From: Elysia chlorotica
Taxonomy: Eukaryota > Mollusca > Gastropoda > Plakobranchidae
Assembly: GCA_003991915.1 (NCBI GenBank)
Contig: RQTK01000178.1
Location: forward strand, 307,715-371,714
DNA: 64,000 nucleotides
Reading direction: 5' to 3'
Part shown: positions 39,433-59,159 of the stretch, piece after piece
Layout of the letters: each line of letters opens with the position of its first letter
Position numbering within the stretch: the stretch's first letter is position 1
Translations under genes and position numbers: made by a program
The notes under the pieces: generated by a model
Told to the model about the DNA's origin: nothing
Seen by the model: the letters and a program-made list of their open reading frames with translations, nothing else
Databases searched by the model: none

Positions 39433-42081
39433 TGACCACTGTTAAGGCTATCTACAAAAAGAGTCGTTTTCGCGTCGATAGTCGAGAGTGCTTTTAGCGT
39501 CCATCAGGTAGACTCTGAGTTGCGTTGGCGGGTAGCCAGAGTGGCGTGCTACACAGGGACGGCATCATCCTATTTAGAGTAATCTTTGGCCATAAAGACG
39601 TTTGTGTTGCTTTTGTAAAAAAGACAACTCGAGCGAGACAAAGAAAACATATCTGTTTAAAAATCATCAACTGATTAATGATAAAATGCGGATTATGAAG
39701 ACGTCGTGGTAAATAAGGTTATAAAGTATTATATATTTTGCGGTGAAGATGGTTTAGGAAGGCACCCTTTTATTTGAAATCTGAGTCGCACCACTTATCT
39801 AAGCTTACAATTATTGAAATAACAATGTTGCTTGGGTGCGCCATATGGTGCAGTAAATGAACGGATTTTAAGAATGGAGTAGTGTTGAACGTTATATCTC
39901 CAATAGACTTGGTAAACAAGGCTTACAAAATGTTTTTCGAAGTCATGTTCGTGACGCAGTTGCATTGCTATTTCATTTTATCTTCAAAGGTAGGTAGCTC
40001 TAGCCTACTTTAGGCTACTTGTATGATCGATCAATATGCCTAAGTAAATGAGTGGTAGAATTTTCGCTACTGGATCGGGGATCGTATATATAAGCTACCA
40101 CGACGTCGTGGTTTCGATCCCTAGATACCACTAGCTGAGTAGTATAACTATAATTTACAGACCGGGTGGATCTAAATTAATGATTAATCTAGATATAGTT
40201 AAACGACGTGACATACCTGCATCGAATAACACAAAAGATGAAGAAACGACCATAATAGTTTAAGGAATCTAATCATAATTGAATTTGAAAAGCACACTAT
40301 GCTAATGGAAAGCGTACCCATACGAAAGACTTTCGGAAAGAGTTCCGTACGGGTGCTGAGGTTTCTGTGTTTAAAGAAAAATTAAAGGTATTAGGCTATA
40401 TAGTACTTTTTATGAGAAATAAAGACGGAAAAGAGATCCTGGGGGTAAATCCGGAAAACTTCGGATTTTAACATAAATAATTATCATTTTCACCTGTGTC
40501 AGCGGTGGTGGCTGTCAGCGTTGAGATCAGTAGTAGGCTACTGTTCCCGCGGAAAATTACTATGGCAACTTTTTACATTTTTGTGTGTGTAACTTCTGGC
40601 CCAACCACAACCTTTTACAACTTATGTTGATTTTCTTTTTTATTACAATATTTCTCCCAATTTCGGAACTTTTATAAAAAAAATACATTAATTTCCTTTT
40701 TTTCACACATAGGCAGACAAAAAGACACCCAGACAGCTGTAGAAAGTCTATAGCTAGATCATAAGATTTTTATTATAATTACATGAGCCTTTGACACTTA
40801 AAGAAAAATTTATTTGGAGAGATATCACACCAGTAAGACCTAAATATTTATACTCCTTAAAAGGACGACTTTACTGTCTCAATCTCGATAGCAAAAATGA
40901 AAACATTCATTTTGGTTCTAAAGAAAGGCAATGATCAAATGAAAAAGGGAATAGGATTTAGGGTGACACGATGGGCGAGACCGAAAATGTGTCATGAGCA
41001 CAGACATTCTCTCGATTTCTCATACAAAATTGAATACAAATCTGAATGTTTATCGTTGTTCATTACGTAATAGGCCTGTTATTACACACTCTCACACCCT
41101 TTTCTCACATAGACGATATTTTCAGTCTCGTTTGACCTACTAATTTAATTCCTGCTGAATTGACTCATATACGAACCACAACAATACTATAATAGTTAAT
41201 GCAGTGTATTCTTACTAACCCTTCACTCCACTCCACCCCCTCAATTTTTATGAAATATTTTGACCAGTAAAAATAGTTCAAATGATCAAGGCAATCTATC
41301 AGTCATAGCCTGATCAAAACTTTTATTTCATTATTATAAAGGACTATCTTATCTTGTCTTAGTTTATCACAACACAGATGCATTAGTCAGCCAAAGCACA
41401 TTAACTATTTCAAAATAGTTTACTTTGCATGGCTTTTTTGTGTTGTTGTTTCAATTTATTATAGAGGATTAAACTATGCTACAGCATTTGCAACTTCTGC
41501 CATTTTTGGCTGCATCTTTTTGCACCTTTTCCGTTTTTGGCTGCAACTTTTGCAACTCATGCCACTGTCAATAACAACTTTCTGTGAGGACAGGTATGAA
41601 TCCGTGCCATCCTTCTATCAGTGTCAAAACACTACCCATAGAATGATAGAGGGATGCTACCTTTACTGTTGTACTTATTTTCGTCTTGCCTGTATTGTAA
41701 GGGAGGTTTATCTTTCCCCCTGAGGCTGCTTTTTTCCTTGCAGTGTGGTTTTCACTTTTTGTTTCTGAGTGTGTGTTCTGTACGAGGAAAAGAAATATAT
41801 CGGACATACCGGCCTTTGAAAGAAACGTTAGAACACATACTGCTTAAAATTAAAGTAAGATAAATTTAATGAATGTTAAATGTCAAAAGTTTGTAGTACC
41901 ATTGGTTATTATGAGCTGATGTAGCTTCTCGTAAGTATTATACTGTACTTAGATTTGTGATACCGATTGTTTTACAATGAAATTACATTAATTTGACCAT
42001 TATCGTTTATCGTCTATTCTCCAGATCTGTTAACCTTCAAACGACGCAGACCAACTTCAACCTACAACCACAAGTAAAACC
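39433..42081. other. Spacer or 5' region of the LicD gene
   Basis: Somewhat richer in CpG around 39440-39560. Contains a tRNA-Gly-like piece (about 40043-40133). A possible 5' UTR donor (CAAAG|GTAGGT) lies at 39989-39990. A CTATTCTCCAG at 42014-42024 could be the acceptor of an untranslated exon leading to the LicD start. These UTR exons are guesses. Otherwise nothing seen. Confidence 0.4.
40043..40133 (+). tRNA. Degenerate tRNA-Gly-like piece (pseudogene or SINE head)
   Basis: GAGTGGTAGAATTTTCGCT resembles the D-arm of tRNA-Gly (AGTGGTAGAATTCTCGC). After about 26 extra bases comes CTACCACGACG, then GTGGTTTCGATCCC, resembling its anticodon-side and T-arm. The acceptor stem does not form, so it is not a working tRNA gene. 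Confidence 0.35.
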
Positions 42082-48283
<6,202 letters not shown>

Positions 48284-48440
48284 ATTGCATGCCACTTTAG
48301 CCTCCTGAGCAGTAGCATAAGAGAAATCAACTTTCCCTTTCAAATACGAAGCAAAACGGTCTGAAGAAAAAAAAACAACAGGTCAGCTGCCTTCCTGTTT
48401 CAAAATTACCGACAGGGGCGTTTTTTTAGACTAGTGTGAT

Positions 48441-48446
48441 AATAAA
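48441..48446 (+). terminator. Candidate poly(A) signal of the LicD gene
   Basis: AATAAA about 160 bases after the LicD stop codon. Confidence 0.5.
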
Positions 48447-48949
48447 AATGAACTACCGGACATCATTAGTTGTTATGTTTTTGTGTGTGATAGTAAGTAA
48501 ATGTCTTGGCGAAGAAAACAGTAAAAATATTTCCAAATAATAAACTTTGGATCACAAGAGAATTTACAGAACTACTTAGAGGAAAAAGGTTAGCTTTTAA
48601 AAAATAAAAACAAATATGAAATAGATTGTAAAACGGATGAAAATAAAGAGCTGAGAATGTACAGATAAGTACAAAGAAAAGATTGAAAACAAGTTCAAGG
48701 AAAGCAATATGAAACAAAATAAATGTGGAACACTTTAAAAACTATGACTGGCTACGGACTTGTCAAAGACACTTTAGTTATACAAAATGAATGACCTTAT
48801 GCAGATGAATTAAATAAATTTGATTGTTGTTTTAATTACCAAAGAGGATTTGATAGAAAAGTTTATGGTCAAGAGAGAACCATTGTGGGTGTGTGAAACT
48901 CGAAGAAGTTCCTACTACTCCTCCTCCTCCGTTGCTACTAGTATAATGC

Positions 48950-49150
<201 letters not shown>

Positions 49151-49728
49151 AATAGTTATACAAATTGAGGATAAAAGTATCATAAACAGGCATGACCACT
49201 ATTTTCACGTAATCTTTTTATGTCAAGGGGTAGCATGGTAGAATTTGAAATCTTAAAAGGGTAAATTTTACACAAAAGTTACGTTTGTAGAAATGCGATT
49301 GTCTTTTTATGAAAGAAGCTGACAAGAAATGTGGCCAATAACGTTACATTGGAACCGGGCACAAACAGGACTCTGAAGAATGAAAATATAGACCGTTAGA
49401 CGGCATATGATTAGGGTAACCTAACCCTAAATAGCAGTAAAATAGGTGTAAACACTATCTTTAATACATTAGCAATAAACTTCTTCTAGATTATTCATTC
49501 ATGTTTCAAACAAATAGGCCCTCAAACATTTCCTTCAAAAGTAAGATTTAAAAATACCTTTCTACCACGTGTAATATATTTATGCTGATGTAGGCCTAAG
49601 CTTCCCTCTTTGCCCAATACCACCAAATTTAATAAGTTTGATAAGTATGTCACTATAGTAATGCCCAAGTAGCTCTTGTCTTAGCTGGTCATTTAATTGA
49701 GAGGTACAGTAAAAAAAAAATTAGCGTT

Positions 49729-49730
<2 letters not shown>

Positions 49731-49776
<46 letters not shown>

Positions 49777-49830
49777 TCATCATCTTCATCATCATCATCA
49801 TCATCAACAAAAACAACAGCAACAACAAGA
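49731..49830 (+). repeat. AAC array with ATC units
   Basis: About 14 AAC units (49731-49774), then ATC/TTC units, then imperfect AAC again. Confidence 0.95.
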
Positions 49831-51114
49831 TTTTTAATCAATTTACCGCTTTGCTGTCTTTCTATTGTGAGACATGAATGTTAGTGATCAACAATCCGTA
49901 ACTTCATTTGCACAATCTCCGATCTCATTTCTCAAACGAGGTGACATACTATATATGTTCGATTTATACTTTTTAACGCTTTTGAGAAAACGTAATCAAA
50001 AGTTTGGACTACAACAGATTAATTTATAACTAGACCATTAGTCTTAATCATGTTTTTTTTTCTTCCAACGGGGCTCACAATCTCTACAATTTTTGTTTTG
50101 GTGAAGTTTTACAGAAAGGTATGCCTTTCGAATTTGATGGCCATTGAATATTCATAAATAATCATAATGAATACATGCTGGACAGAAGATATTAGCATAT
50201 TAAGCCCAACATGCCAAATCTCTGCTATCTTATCCGCGACTATGTTCAGACCAAAATCATGATGTGTTTTACTAGTTTAACCTTGAAAAACGGACAACGT
50301 CATTATTTTTTAAATGTTTGAACTGCGGTGAGCCTAAATGCATTTAATTTCATGTTTATATGGAGTTTTAAAGGGTTTAGCGCAAAAAGTTTTACTCGAG
50401 CCCCTCTAAACTACCCCCCCCCCAAAAAAAAAAAAAAAAGAAAAAAAAAAAAAAATTGGCCTTGTAAACACATCTAAACGATCAATAACAATGATGTATT
50501 ATTCTCAAGCTCAGTCCAAATCAAGTCTTATCAATTGTTTAAGTTAGCATAACGTGATAACGCTCTATTTAACTCTGGGCATAATTTATGGGTGTTTTCA
50601 AGATCACACTGAATCGTAATTGTTATAATATAAACTTCGTTTAATTGCTGCATAAGTTTCAAAACTGTAAACAATTCAATTTAATAACTGAAGTATATAA
50701 TGGAAGATAGATGTTTTACAAACGTTCTAGTTTCTTGTTTGAGGTATTGATTACGATGAAAAAAACACAAAAGAAGGCATTTCTAATACTAGTACTACAG
50801 CTTATTATTATTATTATTATTATTATTATCAGTTCGCATGTGCAATAAAAAACGATGGACACAATTATTATGAACACGAAAATATTGTGCTATCATAAAA
50901 CTAAAAAGTCATAATACTATAGATACGTTCAACCGAGTTAATTGCATAGAGGACATAACAAAAATTTTTATAATTTAAAAAATATGAATTTAAAAAATAC
51001 TAAAAATATTTACCACACAAGCTGATAGACCTAGCTACCGATGTGTAGGCCTATCTTATCCTGGTTGGGGCCACCTTGGTGTTATGACTGACTGGTTCTA
51101 TATATATATATATA

Positions 51115-51195
51115 NNNNNNNNNNNNNNNNNNNNNNNNNNNNNNNNNNNNNNNNNNNNNNNNNNNNNNNNNNNNNNNNNNNNNNNNNNNNNNNNN
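51115..51195. other. Assembly gap (81 N)
   Basis: A run of N between a TA dinucleotide run and an A-rich tract, both typical causes of assembly breaks. Confidence 0.99.
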
Positions 51196-51671
51196 AAAAA
51201 AAAAAACGAAAAAAAAGCAAACAAGAAGTTGGGCACACATTGTTCAGTGTGATTGTGACTGAGACAGAAAACAGAGCCTCGTAACGGGAGAGGCGGCGTT
51301 CATCTTAGTTTAGAGAAAGCGAAACTCTTATGTGAAGTCCTAAACGGCGATATATTGAAATACATGAAACCTGGTTGGTCATATTATAGTATGCTGCCAC
51401 GGATAATGTTGTAGTGAAAAAAAAACCAACCCATACAAATATGAAGATAGAATACAAATTTTTTACCCATTCAAGGACAACGACAATTGAATTAAAAAAA
51501 AAAAGCCATTTTTAGAACTACTGACATAAATTTAAGCTTAAAGTTTAACCTTAAGTTATTTTAGTTTTTACACTTGATAATTTTTTCGTCACCGGTACCA
51601 GGCATTTTCACCATTATCTTCAAGCGTAACAGAAAATGTGACTAAATGGTGTAAGAAATTTCTTGGCCCCT

Positions 51672-51675
<4 letters not shown>

Positions 51676-51717
<42 letters not shown>

Positions 51718-51943
51718 GTGTTGTTGCTTAGCGACCAACACCAGCACTATATAAGATATATTGTGGACGAGCTCCAAGACCAAACGTCTGACAATTTTAC
51801 GTGATGCCACACAAAGACAGTACGGGGATATCATGACCCCGTCTCAGCCGGTCACATTAAACAGACACCGAGCCAAATAGTAGTGGATGAAGTTGCCAAC
51901 TGTATCGAAAGCCGCTGTTCTAATCCAGGACTACCACCCCCAC

Positions 51944-51993
<50 letters not shown>

Positions 51994-52222
51994 ATTGTGT
52001 TGTTGCTTAGCGACCAACACCAGCACTATATAAGATATATTGTGGACGAGCTCCAAGACCAAACGTCTGACAAGTTTACGTGCTGCCACACAAAGACAGT
52101 ACGGGGATATCATGACCCCGTCTCAGCCGGTCACATTAAACAGACACCGAGCCAAATAGTAGTGGATGAAGTTGCCAACTGTATCGAAAGCCGATGTTCT
52201 AATCCAGGACTACCACCCCCAC

Positions 52223-52280
<58 letters not shown>
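51676..52280. repeat. 279-bp tandem unit with GA arrays, two copies
   Basis: ATTGTGTTGTTGCTTAGCG starts at 51715 and again at 51994. The two units differ at only a few bases. GA arrays lie before, between and after them (51676-51714, 51945-51991, 52224-52280). The unit contains ATGACCCCGTCTCAGCCGG followed by TCACATTAAACAGACACCG, which resembles a dispersed molluscan repeat I have seen elsewhere. Confidence 0.9.
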
Positions 52281-52282
<2 letters not shown>

Positions 52283-54464
52283 AACAGACAGACAAACAGC
52301 CTTATAGACAGACGGACTGACTGACAGACAGATGGGACGGAGACTAATATTGCAATAGCTCATTTAATGGGGGCGTATTACTTGTCGATTATCTGCTGGT
52401 TTTCAACACACGCGCGCACACACACACAAACACAAAGTACAATTGTGCATAATGCCAGTGGAGACTGTAGATAATAGACCTTATCTGATGCCACGCAAAC
52501 AAACTATAACACAAGTCATGGCGAGTGTTGCTCTAAAGACAGTTTCATTTAACTATATACTGGCGAGGATCCGGGACAATCTCTCTCACACTTGACATCT
52601 AAAATATTATTTTTGTTTAACAGATGAAATGATCGTGTCTGTTAATGTGATTTGCAAATTAAGGTCAAACAAACTTCGGAAACACGTGCAATCATGATAC
52701 ATCTATTTTTTCCCTTTTTTTTTTAATGAGGACGTCAAAATTACGCTTCTGAAAAACAAAGGTGAAGAGGACATTTTGATTGTTAGTTTGAATGCAAATG
52801 CTTTCAAATTGCTGCTGAAATGACATGCCTCTCTCAGACCCCGCCAGACAGATAGTCTCAAGGAGGTCTGTAGCCTGCGTTAAGTTCAGTTTCGTCTGTG
52901 GTGCAAATTACCAAATATCTTGGCCGCAAGGCTCATCCACTGAAAATTTGTCACATTGAACCACACCTCACGAAATTTGACCCAACAAAAAAGTGATAGC
53001 CATAGTATTTTGTTTGAAATGATGACTGAGGAGAAAATAACCCAAATAAGATCACCAATAACCTTGTCAAAAATAAAATTGCTTAATCGATCTTTAAAAG
53101 ATCACGAAAATAAGAAGAATGAACCATTAAAACAAACATCTCCAAAAGATCTAGCGTATGTGACAATCAAGCTGAACCCCTCTAAGAAAACATTCATGTG
53201 TTGACAAAGTCAAAAATAAATAAATTAATGTGAATTAGTGACTAATCAGCTACTTAAAAATCGCTATGTGTTGCTGCGCACAATGAAAATCGGCAACAGC
53301 GGACGTTTGGTAGGCTAGTTGGAACTAGCTCCAGATCTAGATCAGTGTAGGCCTTGGTCACATTGCTGACGTCAGACGTTGACAGACAACTTTGTGGAGG
53401 TGACTCTCATTATACTCTCATACCAGCGACAGTCGACGTACAGCCTCAACCCGAATGTGCTGGATAGATAAGTAAGTCAGACTAGGCCGAACCTATCTAG
53501 GGCAAATTTAGATAAAGATCATTTGAATAATGACTGTACCGGTAGTTTACAGTCCCATTATCATGGCAGTATGGTTATACAGCAGCTAGAGAGATCTCGT
53601 GTAGGTCTCTCGGATTGAACCTGTTCCAGCCGGTCTGAGAAGAGTGGTCTGACTAACTCTTGAAAACGTGATAAGAGCATGGACAGTGATAGCCACTGAT
53701 AGGTTGCAGCCTTGCACTGCTTTGCGACGTCTCTGCTGATGTGCTCTTATTTTTATGTGCCTTTAAAAAAGTAACCCGGCCAAGTTTTCTTCACTGCAAC
53801 GGTTCTGATATACACCAGGAACGTCAATTCCACTTTGATTCTATATCTAGTGATTTAGAAAAGGGTTAAGTCTAAACTGTTTTAAGGAATCATTGAATTA
53901 ACATTCATTTCACAAAGACTAAAACTGACAAAATTTGTAGTACTATTGAAAAAGAAACCAAAGGTGACCTATTGCACACTGAGAGACAGGCCCCGTTTAG
54001 AGAGTTTTAGATTTCCGAGGATGTGCTTTGCAACGTCATAAAAGACAGTGTTGAGACAAAACGCACTTAAAACAAATCTTTGTTTGGACACATTATAAGG
54101 TAAGACACATAATATTCTCCTCTCTTAAGAGGCATTGTTAATGTTCATTTTCATTATCATGTTAACCAACCTATTATTAACCTTTCGGAGATAACCTAAT
54201 TTGAGAGTGTTGGAATTTATTGACATAAGTATTTTACATATACACAAAGGGCAAAATAGATTTACTCCAGAATTTTGTCCTACATCGTGGGCAAATAATC
54301 ACACTTCATCGTTAGCTAATGAATAATATTATACTTGTTAGTGTTTTACTTTACAAAATCAAACCCAGCACGTAAACTGAAGCGTTTTTCGCAAAATAAA
54401 TTAAAGTTCGTATCCAACACATATGAACTGAAAAGACAGAACCCTAAGCTCACTAATCAAAGAT

Positions 54465-54520
54465 GTGGGGACTTGAACCCCCACACACCTGTGAGCATTC
54501 GGATAGGCCAAATATTGAAC
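54465..54520 (-). mobile_element. tRNA T-arm-like piece (possible SINE remnant)
   Basis: The minus strand reads GTGGGGGTTCAAGTCCCCAC, which folds like a tRNA T-arm with a B box. No A box is clear. Weak. Confidence 0.25.
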
Positions 54521-54937
54521 CCTGTATCATCATTTTTTTTCACCACGTTACAACCAATATTGTCGGGACTGTGACTGATGCGATCCCAACAATCTATCTA
54601 ATTAATATCCTTAATAATAAAAAAAAAGGGTAAAAAGAAAGTACAAATTTTAACGAGAATATTAGGTAGACTGCTTTTCGTAGATGAAGTCTGATGCAGC
54701 ATTTCAATCACTATTAACCCACAATACCGCTATGCTCGAAAAAGAAAAAAGAAAGTTTATTGAAATAGTATATGCCAGAAAAGAATCATTAAGTCTGTAT
54801 ACGATTTTTTTGACCCAACCGAAGATGTCGAGTAACTTGTGAAACACCTTGGTCAGAGCGTAAGACCAACCGGAAGTAACACGTCTCTCCAAAATTACGT
54901 GGATATAAGAAATGCGCGAGAAAGATAGATAGGTAGA

Positions 54938-54946
54938 TATAAAATT

Positions 54947-55030
<84 letters not shown>
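54938..55030 (+). repeat. GATA tetranucleotide array
   Basis: About 23 ATAG/GATA units in spacer sequence. Confidence 0.97.
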
Positions 55031-55134
55031 GCAGATAGAAATGTAGAAAGAGAAAGAGAGAAGAGGGGGAGATTTATAATGCGATTACATGTAATTTCAA
55101 TCTCCTTCGCTCTTGGGTACCTCGATAACAATAA

Positions 55135-55150
55135 ACCGATAGAGAGAGAC

Positions 55151-55194
<44 letters not shown>

Positions 55195-55365
55195 ATAGAA
55201 GGAGATAGATAGATAGAATAGAGAGCGAGGGAGGGAAATAATAAAAGAGATAGATAAAGCGTGAGGGGTGGAAGAAAGCGAAAGAGAGAGACAGAGAGAG
55301 AGAGAGAGAGGGAGACACATAGAGAGAGACACAGAGATAGAAAATATATAGGCCTAAAGAGAAGG

Positions 55366-55400
<35 letters not shown>

Positions 55401-55452
55401 GAGAGGAGGGAAATAATAAAAGAGATACATTGATAGAGAGCGAGGGGGAGGG

Positions 55453-55548
<96 letters not shown>

Positions 55549-55571
55549 TAGAGAGGGAGGGAAATAATAAA

Positions 55572-55604
<33 letters not shown>

Positions 55605-55612
55605 GAGATCGA
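55135..55612 (+). repeat. GA-rich complex array with GATA blocks
   Basis: Long GA runs (the longest about 55453-55538) interleaved with GATA units and repeated GGGAAATAATAAAAGAGA blocks (about 55232, 55409 and 55558). The repeated block shows that a unit of about 150-180 bp was duplicated. Ser/Leu-rich reading frames here come from the repeat only. Confidence 0.93.
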
Positions 55613-58186
55613 CAAGAGACCTTAGTTCATAAAAAGACCCTATTGTTTCAATCGCATGCAAATTTACTAAGTTTTGGTAGAATCAAAACATAGTAAAAGA
55701 CCCTGTCGAACTTATCGGCGCAATATTTCGCCAGATAACAAGATGAAAAAGAAAAGAAAACAAAAATACATTATTTTTGGCGTATCGGTGTCAAAATGAT
55801 ATAACTATAGAGATAATAGGAAAACCGGATAGCGACAATAAAAGGGTGGACAAGATATGCCCCATAATGCCCCACATCAACGTTGTACATGTACTTACGA
55901 CCCAGTGTGTGTGTGTGTGTGTTGCAGTCACACCTGTCCATTTTCATGAAATTCCAAAAAAATCCACAGACTCAAGTTTTGATATACTTAAGATTCAGCC
56001 AAATCCCAGGCAATCCCATTTCGTTAACAACAGGAATTACTTGGGATTGATCACCTTTTTTTCTGCAAATGACTAGTTTCTGGGTTTACTGTTACATAAT
56101 ACTACTACTTTCGAGTGTTCTAAGACATTATTGAATATTGGTGACTAGTGCGTGGTTACGCTATGTCATCCCTCTAAGTTTTGAACAAATGTTAATAGTG
56201 TTTATCCTTGAATAGAAAAGTCTATGTGAAATTCACTCAATTTTTAACCAAAAAATTGGAACTTCGATATAATTATCAGCAAATGTTTTGTACAGATGCT
56301 GCAATGACTGTACCGCTCTACCTGACTCGTTGATATGAACGCACATTTCATTCATTATGACCACTTGATATATAGGTCGATAAATGCATGAAAAATTGAA
56401 CCATTCTGGTCCAAAACTATTGAATTTCTTAAAGAAATTACACACACACACATATATATGGCCTCTATATTTCCAAAAGAAATAACAGATATTATTTCTA
56501 TCATATAATTTCAAGAGAAGGATTTTCATGTCTTTGAGAATAGTGATTGACATTTCTTTGGCATAACTATTTCATGATGTAATTTACGCTTTCTTTTGAA
56601 GATCCAAGATTCCGTGTTCACTGTCAGCCTCTCTGCGTTTGACCGGTGCTGATAAACCCACAGACAACTGCAGGAACTGGCCTGTGGAAGGAACAAGCGC
56701 ATAGTCTCTGTGTAGGATCCTACTCTCTCTAAAAAGGTACTTATTTTCAAACAGCACCGCTAGCAATATTACACAAACAGTTTGTTATGGGTGTTGAAAG
56801 CAGAAGTGAGAAATTCAATTAAGATGCGATAAGTAGATTAATTAGATACATGCGTCAGAAAAATTTCACAAACCGAGTTACTTCTTCGTGTGAGGTCACT
56901 TATTGTGTGAACAAATAGATTACTAAAAGTCTTTCAAAAATATGCTGTTGTAGCTGAGTGATTGCAAAATAATTTACAACGATTTTCAAGCAAAACAGCT
57001 TGCAAAATACAAAACACGATGTAGGCTAGTGTTATTACTGGCATAAAATCTAACCAGAATAATAAAAAATCCCTTTTTCGGAGACCAATTTTCTTCTTCA
57101 ATTAAATTATAAATACCGGCTCATAATTATTCCCTATGACGAAATACCTTTGTCCAAATAGATCTGAAACATAATGTCAAAATGCCGCTATTCAGCTTTG
57201 TTGGTGTATAATTTATATTTTATTGTTCGATTTATGGGTAGGAAGAGACGAAAGCTTGTTTTTCTGTTTGTTGTTGTTCTTGTGGTTGATTTTTATTTCA
57301 GTCAACCTCGAGGGATAAAGAGTCAGAAGCGTATAAAACAACAAATCAGACACAGAGTTTTTTTCCTGGGTAATTTACTCATTTCATTTTATGGACATGA
57401 GTAAATCTAAATCGTGTAATTTTTCTTTAATTATGTTCCAAAATTGTAATGAGTTTTTTTTTTTACCAACAATTGACCACGGTTATTCTATAAAATGATA
57501 ATTTCCAGAAAGGTTCATAGTACGCAGCGAACAATCTAATCAGCCCATGATGCTTTGTATTAAATGAAACATTTTCAAGATGAGTTCAGCTTGTCCGTAA
57601 AACTGATTAAGAGATGTTTGTAGACCAGTTTTACGCGTAATGTTTCCGATAAAAATCAGCCGAGAAAAAGTGCGCATCTCAACTAGTTTGATATCAAACA
57701 AACACTAGTGTCCTTGTAGAGTAGGTAAGAATCACTGTGCCTTTTAGTTCACTGGGTTCAATTATCTTCCAGGTGCCGAGCAACACGCTGTCAGCCTTGT
57801 TACCTACGTTTATCATTATTTGTGTGTGTGCGTGTGTGTGTGTGGACAGACGTCATAGCCAAACACCCTCAACACCTTGATAGAGTGTTAATAACACCAG
57901 GTGCCATCAACATAAAATCTATGCGTATAAAATTGATGTAGAAAAAGTAGACCAGTTCATTTAAAAGCATAGAAGGTAACTTTGAACCTCCTGTGAGTAT
58001 TTACATTACTATTATTTTCTATAGTTTTCATTTTATTAAGACTTTTGCGTTAATTTCAAACATTAATTTAAAGCTGAGGATAAAAAAACTAAAATCACAA
58101 AACAACAAAAACTACAGCCCGTATGACAAAACAAACAAACAAAACAAAACAAACTACATCCCGTATACTTTTAAATAAAGTACGGT

Positions 58187-58560
<374 letters not shown>

Positions 58561-59159
58561 TAGGTAGGAGGAGATGAAGGAGAAGGAGTTCGGGGAGTTG
58601 TTTTTGTAATATTTTGATCTATAGGAACAGTAACACCAACTACAACAGCGCCGGCACAATGAGTTTTTTACGCGCTGTGGTATAAACTAGGTGTTTCAGG
58701 GTGTTGAAAAAGGATCGAATATTTATACGTATGTGATTTAGCGTTAATTAAATTTTTTTTTTAATTTCCCAATGAAAAGTTAAATCATTAATGCGTAGGC
58801 CTATATCTTTTCTTACCTTCTACTGTTTTTTTTTACCGATTTTTACAGGAAAAAGAGACTTGTTGCTCATTAACACACAATGTTCAGTTTGCCTTTGATC
58901 TCAGAGTATTTTGTGAACTGTTTTATAGCTCTATGGTTTTCCTGTTTAAACACACGTTTGGCAACATTCAGCTCTGCCTAACTGGTTATTAGTTTGAAAG
59001 CGAACAGATTACTTACAATTGATATTATGTTCTTATTGTGATAAAAACGTTTACGAAATAGATCGCGTCAATAATATGATCGTCTACATATAATACAAAC
59101 CATCTTGACATTAAACAGACAAATTTTTCTCTCTTTCTCCCCAGGTATAAATCGATATA

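Noticed and set aside
49411..49430. Telomere-like TTAGGG/CCCTAA pair
   Set aside because: Single units facing each other over 20 bases; too short to indicate a telomere relic.
51883..52320. 145-codon frame with ERER repeats
   Set aside because: It comes from GA arrays and a duplicated repeat unit; the first unit is broken by a stop in the same frame.
52956..53204. 82-codon Lys-rich plus-strand frame
   Set aside because: The composition is slightly protein-like, but there is no clear splice site, homologue or neighbour to support it.
55074..55661. Long Ser/Leu/Tyr-rich minus-strand frames
   Set aside because: They are entirely products of GA and GATA simple repeats.
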